This document shows positions 60,539 to 64,000 of a DNA stretch of 64,000 bases, piece after piece. The notes below the pieces were generated by a model, which saw only the letters and a list, made by a program, of their open reading frames with translations, did no database searches and had not been told where the DNA came from. Source of the DNA: Chaetoderma sp. LZ-2023a. Its lineage: Eukaryota > Mollusca > Caudofoveata > Chaetodermatida > Chaetodermatidae. The stretch lies in assembly GCA_034401795.1 (NCBI GenBank), contig CM067363.1, positions 33,088,470 through 33,152,469 on the forward strand, given 5' to 3'. Position 1 is the stretch's first letter; the number at the start of each line of letters is the position of its first letter. A program made the translations under genes and the position numbers.

Positions 60539-61939
60539 TAGAGCTGGGCGGTCTGACAGTAGTACCGTGAGGACCGCGGTATACCGTGACCATTGACATT
60601 TCCAAATACCGTGAATACCGTCCACAATGTTTGAGCAATATTTGAGAAATATATTCATAAAATCTGCCTTGACCAAGAGTAAATAGGTGCTAATAGTGCC
60701 AAAAATACAGGCATCCATACCTATTAGCCGAGTTGAGGTGAAAGGGTCGTTGTAAAAACAAACATCAAGACGTCAATTACAAAATAATGACAGGCAGAAT
60801 TATATGTCAAACGAACGTCTTGAAAGTCTCATGGTAAAATTGCTTTATTTAAAACATCTAAAGTCATTCCGGTAGTAATTACACTATAATATATTCCCTA
60901 TCCCCGTTTCTATTATTTGTAATTTATTACTCCAAGCATTTTGTCACCGAACAAACACACTAGAATAACAAAATAACATACAAACTGCGTGCTATTCAAA
61001 CACAACAGCGATCTCGCAAAGACGTATCTGATTGGTTGTTCATGAACTAGACCGTGGGAAAATACATTACTATGCTGACTTTATCAATGAAAATTTACTA
61101 AAACGTAGTATTTGCTATTTTACTAAGAATGAGCAGCGTTGAAGTGGTTATTTTTTATTTTTCTGGATGGTTTTAAGAAATTTCTTTAAGGATTAAATCC
61201 AGTTTAAGTAATGACACCTAAAAATTATAGTGTTTTAGTTTTTGTAATTCATTTTTCAACTGTCTACAAGTCGGAAGTTCGCGGAAATAGCTTTTTACAC
61301 GCATTGTTCATGTGAAGCATGGCGTATAATGAGTCTGCACATCAGGTACTCGGTAATCATCAGGAGCTTTGGAATCGGCTATATTCAATGTCGTGTTATA
61401 TGCATGTGTATAGGCCTGTTTTCGCAAGTAACAGAATATACGACTCCAGCAGAAATAAAAGAGTACAACACTCGCCCCGTTTAAATACTCGCGGATTTTG
61501 TCTAGACTCTGTTTATCAAAGCACTCGACTGCCAAAATAAAATGTGCCGTTTGCGGGTCGCACGCATTAATAGCAAGAACAATCCAGATTGAAAATAGTG
61601 CACCCCAATGTCTCAAACAGCGGGTTATAATTAGCGAGTCGACCACACCCGTTGACCGATATTCCCGTGAATGATATTACGTCAATAAAAATAGTGACCT
61701 AATAAAATCGTGAAACTAAACAGTCGCAATAGCCATGTTTTTCTTCTCCAAATCAGGAAGCCGATTTATTTATTTTACCTATATTTACCGTTGATTGGAG
61801 ATAGAAGTGAAAAGGAAATGGGAAAATTTTTTCTAATTTCTTGGCATGCCCCAAGCTCAGATGACGGTATACTGTGGTACCGCTGTATTTTTTCATGGTA
61901 CCGATACTGTCATGTAAATATCAATACCGCCCAGCTCTA
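60539..61939. mobile_element. Non-autonomous hAT-like element, copy 2
   Basis: Same ends and the same GTGTGTAT target duplication (60531-60538 and 61940-61947) as copy 1, because it lies within the duplicated segment. Confidence 0.88.
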
Positions 61940-62391
61940 GTGTGTATGTATGAATATATGTATATGTGTTGTATATGTGTACATGTATGTGTTATGCGTA
62001 TATGTATGTATATGTATATGTATGTAATGTAGGTATATGCATGTATGTATGTGTATATATAAGTATATATGTGGGTATGTATGTACGTACGTACGCATGT
62101 GGGTATAATGTGTATATGGGTATGGATGTCTCCACATATTGTACATAGTAGCTAAATGAAGTCTAAATTAAAATGACTGTTTGCGGAATCCGCGCCGGTG
62201 GAATTTGTACAAATTTGTGAATTACATAGACAGGAACATATAATTACTGATGATACCACTCCTCTCTTTAAGCATTTGCATTAATTTATAACGTAATACT
62301 GCCGGGACAATAAAAAGCCAACGGCTTATGTCCTGAGACAATGATGATGATGATGATGATGATGACGAAACTTTATTTAACGAAAACTGGT

Positions 62392-62793
62392 GTCAGATAA
62401 ATTACCACCGTTTTGTTACGGTAATTAAGACATTAAAAGATTGTCTGTGACAATTTCTTCCACTAATATATATATATATATATCTAACCCCAATTCACTA
62501 GTATTTAAGACAACGTATTATTATTTTAATAAAATCGAAAGCGAAACATTTCCATAGAGATGACGCTGGGTAACTGCGAATTGACGGATAACGAATCTGC
62601 GGATACTGGAATGCAGGTGCTATTATGAGCTTCGAGATTCAAGTTCAAGTTCTTAAGTTCAAATTCATTGATTTTGTTATACGATATACAATTTGTAATT
62701 ACACAACATGTGACCCACAAAAGGCAGAGCCTATCTACAGTACTGTTTTTATTAATGAAAATACAGCACATGGAAACTCATCATCATCATTTT
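62392..62793. other. Junction of the duplication to a LINE; no gene
   Basis: AT-rich DNA with a short AT tract near 62470. A CATCATCATCAT run at 62778-62790 directly precedes the LINE frame. Confidence 0.5.
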
Positions 62794-64000
62794 ATGAGTA
62801 AAGTGGCAACTGAAAGTAAGAAAAATCCTAAAGCCTTTTGGAACTATGTCAAGAGTAAAACAGTTCTACGTGAATCAATTAGCAAGCTACGTAACCCTGC
62901 AAACGACACCATGACCACAGATGATACAGAAAAAGCAAATATTCTCAACACATTTTTCTCAAACATGTTCACTCCAGAAAATCTTCTTTCTACACCAATC
63001 ATTAACCCCAGAAACAATGGTACCATACTAAAAGACATATTAATAACACCTATTGCCATCGAAAATAAACTAAAAGGACTCAACCCCAACAAAAGCAATG
63101 GCCCGGATGAAATACCAGTGAGAATACTAAAAGAAGCTGCTAAAGAAATTAGTACACCACTATGCATAATTTTCAACAAGTCTCTTGAAGAAGGCATTTT
63201 ACCCGACATCTGGAAAATGGCAAATGTATGCTGCATACACAAAAAAGGCTCCAAGAATGACCCAAGCAACTACAGACCAATCAGTCTCACTTCTACATTA
63301 TGCAAGGTCCTAGAATCTTTTATAAGAGACAGTATTGTAAATTTCCTGGAAACGGCTAATCTATTTACCAAATGTCAGCATGGATTTAGACGTAAAAGAT
63401 CATGTAAAACTCAACTACTAGAATACCTGGAGGATTTAACAGCCATGCTTGACTCAAACGAACCTGTCGATGCAATATATTTAGACTTTTCAAAAGCTTT
63501 CGATACTGTGCCACACCAACGACTCCAAACAAAACTGAGAAGCTATGGTATTGGCGAAAATTTAGTAAAATGGATAGGGAACTACTTAAGCAACAGGAGC
63601 CAGAGAGTTAGAATTAATGATGCATCATCGGACTGGATTGAGGTGACCAGCGGCGTGCCACAAGGAAGTGTTCTAGGACCTATACTTTTTCTGATATATA
63701 TAAATGACCTACCTGATCGATTAACCTGCCACTGCAAAATATTTGCAGATGATACAAAGATGTACGGCAACCCAGCTACCAGTCAGATTCAGGAAAACAT
63801 AAATAAAGTATGTAAATGGTCGCAGACATGGCAACTATCTTTCAACACAGACAAAACGCATGTCATGCACTTCGGCAGAAATAACCCTCAAACCAAATAT
63901 TATATGACAGATACACCTGATCCACATCCTGTATCAACATCAGATGTAGAAAAAGATTTGGGGGTTCATGTCGACAGAAACCTCTCTTTTGACATACATA
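62794..64000 (+). CDS. LINE reverse transcriptase, open to the window edge
   Basis: I translated it by hand: no stop from 62761 to 64000 in the frame of the ATG at 62794. LINE similarity starts at about SKVATESKKNPKAFWNYVK, so the copy looks 5'-truncated and lacks the endonuclease. Motifs in order: LNPNKSNGPDEIPVRIL, WKMANVCCIHKKG, NYRPISLTSTLCKVLE, QHGFRRKRSCKTQLLE, YLDFSKAFDTVPH, SGVPQGSVLGPILF, FADDTKMYG, FNTDKTHVMHFG, EKDLGVHVDRNLSF. It belongs to the same Jockey/CR1-like group as the broken copy at 21-23.5 kb but is on the other strand and has no frameshift in view. The C-terminal domain lies beyond the window. Confidence 0.9.
   Translation, partial: MSKVATESKKNPKAFWNYVKSKTVLRESISKLRNPANDTMTTDDTEKANILNTFFSNMFTPENLLSTPIINPRNNGTILKDILITPIAIENKLKGLNPNKSNGPDEIPVRILKEAAKEISTPLCIIFNKSLEEGILPDIWKMANVCCIHKKGSKNDPSNYRPISLTSTLCKVLESFIRDSIVNFLETANLFTKCQHGFRRKRSCKTQLLEYLEDLTAMLDSNEPVDAIYLDFSKAFDTVPHQRLQTKLRSYGIGENLVKWIGNYLSNRSQRVRINDASSDWIEVTSGVPQGSVLGPILFLIYINDLPDRLTCHCKIFADDTKMYGNPATSQIQENINKVCKWSQTWQLSFNTDKTHVMHFGRNNPQTKYYMTDTPDPHPVSTSDVEKDLGVHVDRNLSFDIH

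Larger units (their letters stand above)
49984..62391 (+). repeat. 12.4-kb tandem segmental duplication, copy 2
   Basis: Every feature of copy 1 recurs at +12408 to +12416. Differences noticed: six or more single-base changes (for example CCTCCG/CCTCTG at 41268 and 53683, AAGGCGATC/AAGGTGATC at 45540 and 57952, AAACGTC/AAAGGTC at 46918 and 59330) plus length changes in the GA, C and two AT tracts. Identity outside microsatellites is therefore near 99.95%. Confidence 0.97.

Overview
The window is eukaryotic nuclear DNA, most likely from a mollusc or a closely similar marine invertebrate. It is AT-rich and intron-bearing, and it is crowded with satellites, foldback MITEs, non-LTR (LINE) retrotransposons and DIRS-type tyrosine-recombinase retrotransposons. 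It also holds the 'GGGAGGTAACTC' and 'ACAAGAGGCC..AGAGGCCT' repeat motifs that I associate with molluscan genomes. The clade call is from memory of those motifs and is tentative. No rRNA, tRNA or bacterial-type gene was seen.

Layout. 1-4000 (minus strand): a GC-rich DIRS-like retrotransposon with an intact gag-like ORF and an RT/RNase H ORF that stays open to the window edge. 6385-6460 and 15846-16635 (plus strand): two exons of one host gene. They give a transmembrane helix and a 263-residue cytoplasmic tail, split by a 9.4-kb intron packed with repeats, including a 58-bp satellite at 12028-14570. 16636-24194: MITEs, a minisatellite and a broken LINE (minus strand). 24195-24694: a 500-N gap. 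24695-34563: a roughly 10-kb, 34-bp satellite. 35020-35159 (minus strand): the start-codon exon of a second, unrecognised host gene, with acceptor and donor sites. 37572-62391: two head-to-tail, nearly identical 12.4-kb copies of one segment. Each copy carries a gag-less DIRS-like element with inverted terminal repeats and an internal complementary region, a non-autonomous hAT element with a perfect 8-bp target duplication, and several MITEs. 62794-64000 (plus strand): a LINE reverse transcriptase open to the window edge.

The real host genes are the two with hidden exons; everything else that codes is retrotransposon. Within each DIRS element gag, RT/RNase H and tyrosine recombinase would cooperate to copy RNA into a circular DNA and integrate it by recombination. 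In the duplicated copies gag is gone and RNase H is broken by the same frameshift and stop, while the recombinase ORF stays intact. The points most worth checking are the two hidden host genes, the reality of the 12.4-kb tandem duplication, the DIRS circle-junction structure, the inverted AACAGCCGCC repeats 8.7 kb apart, and the block structure of the 34-bp satellite.
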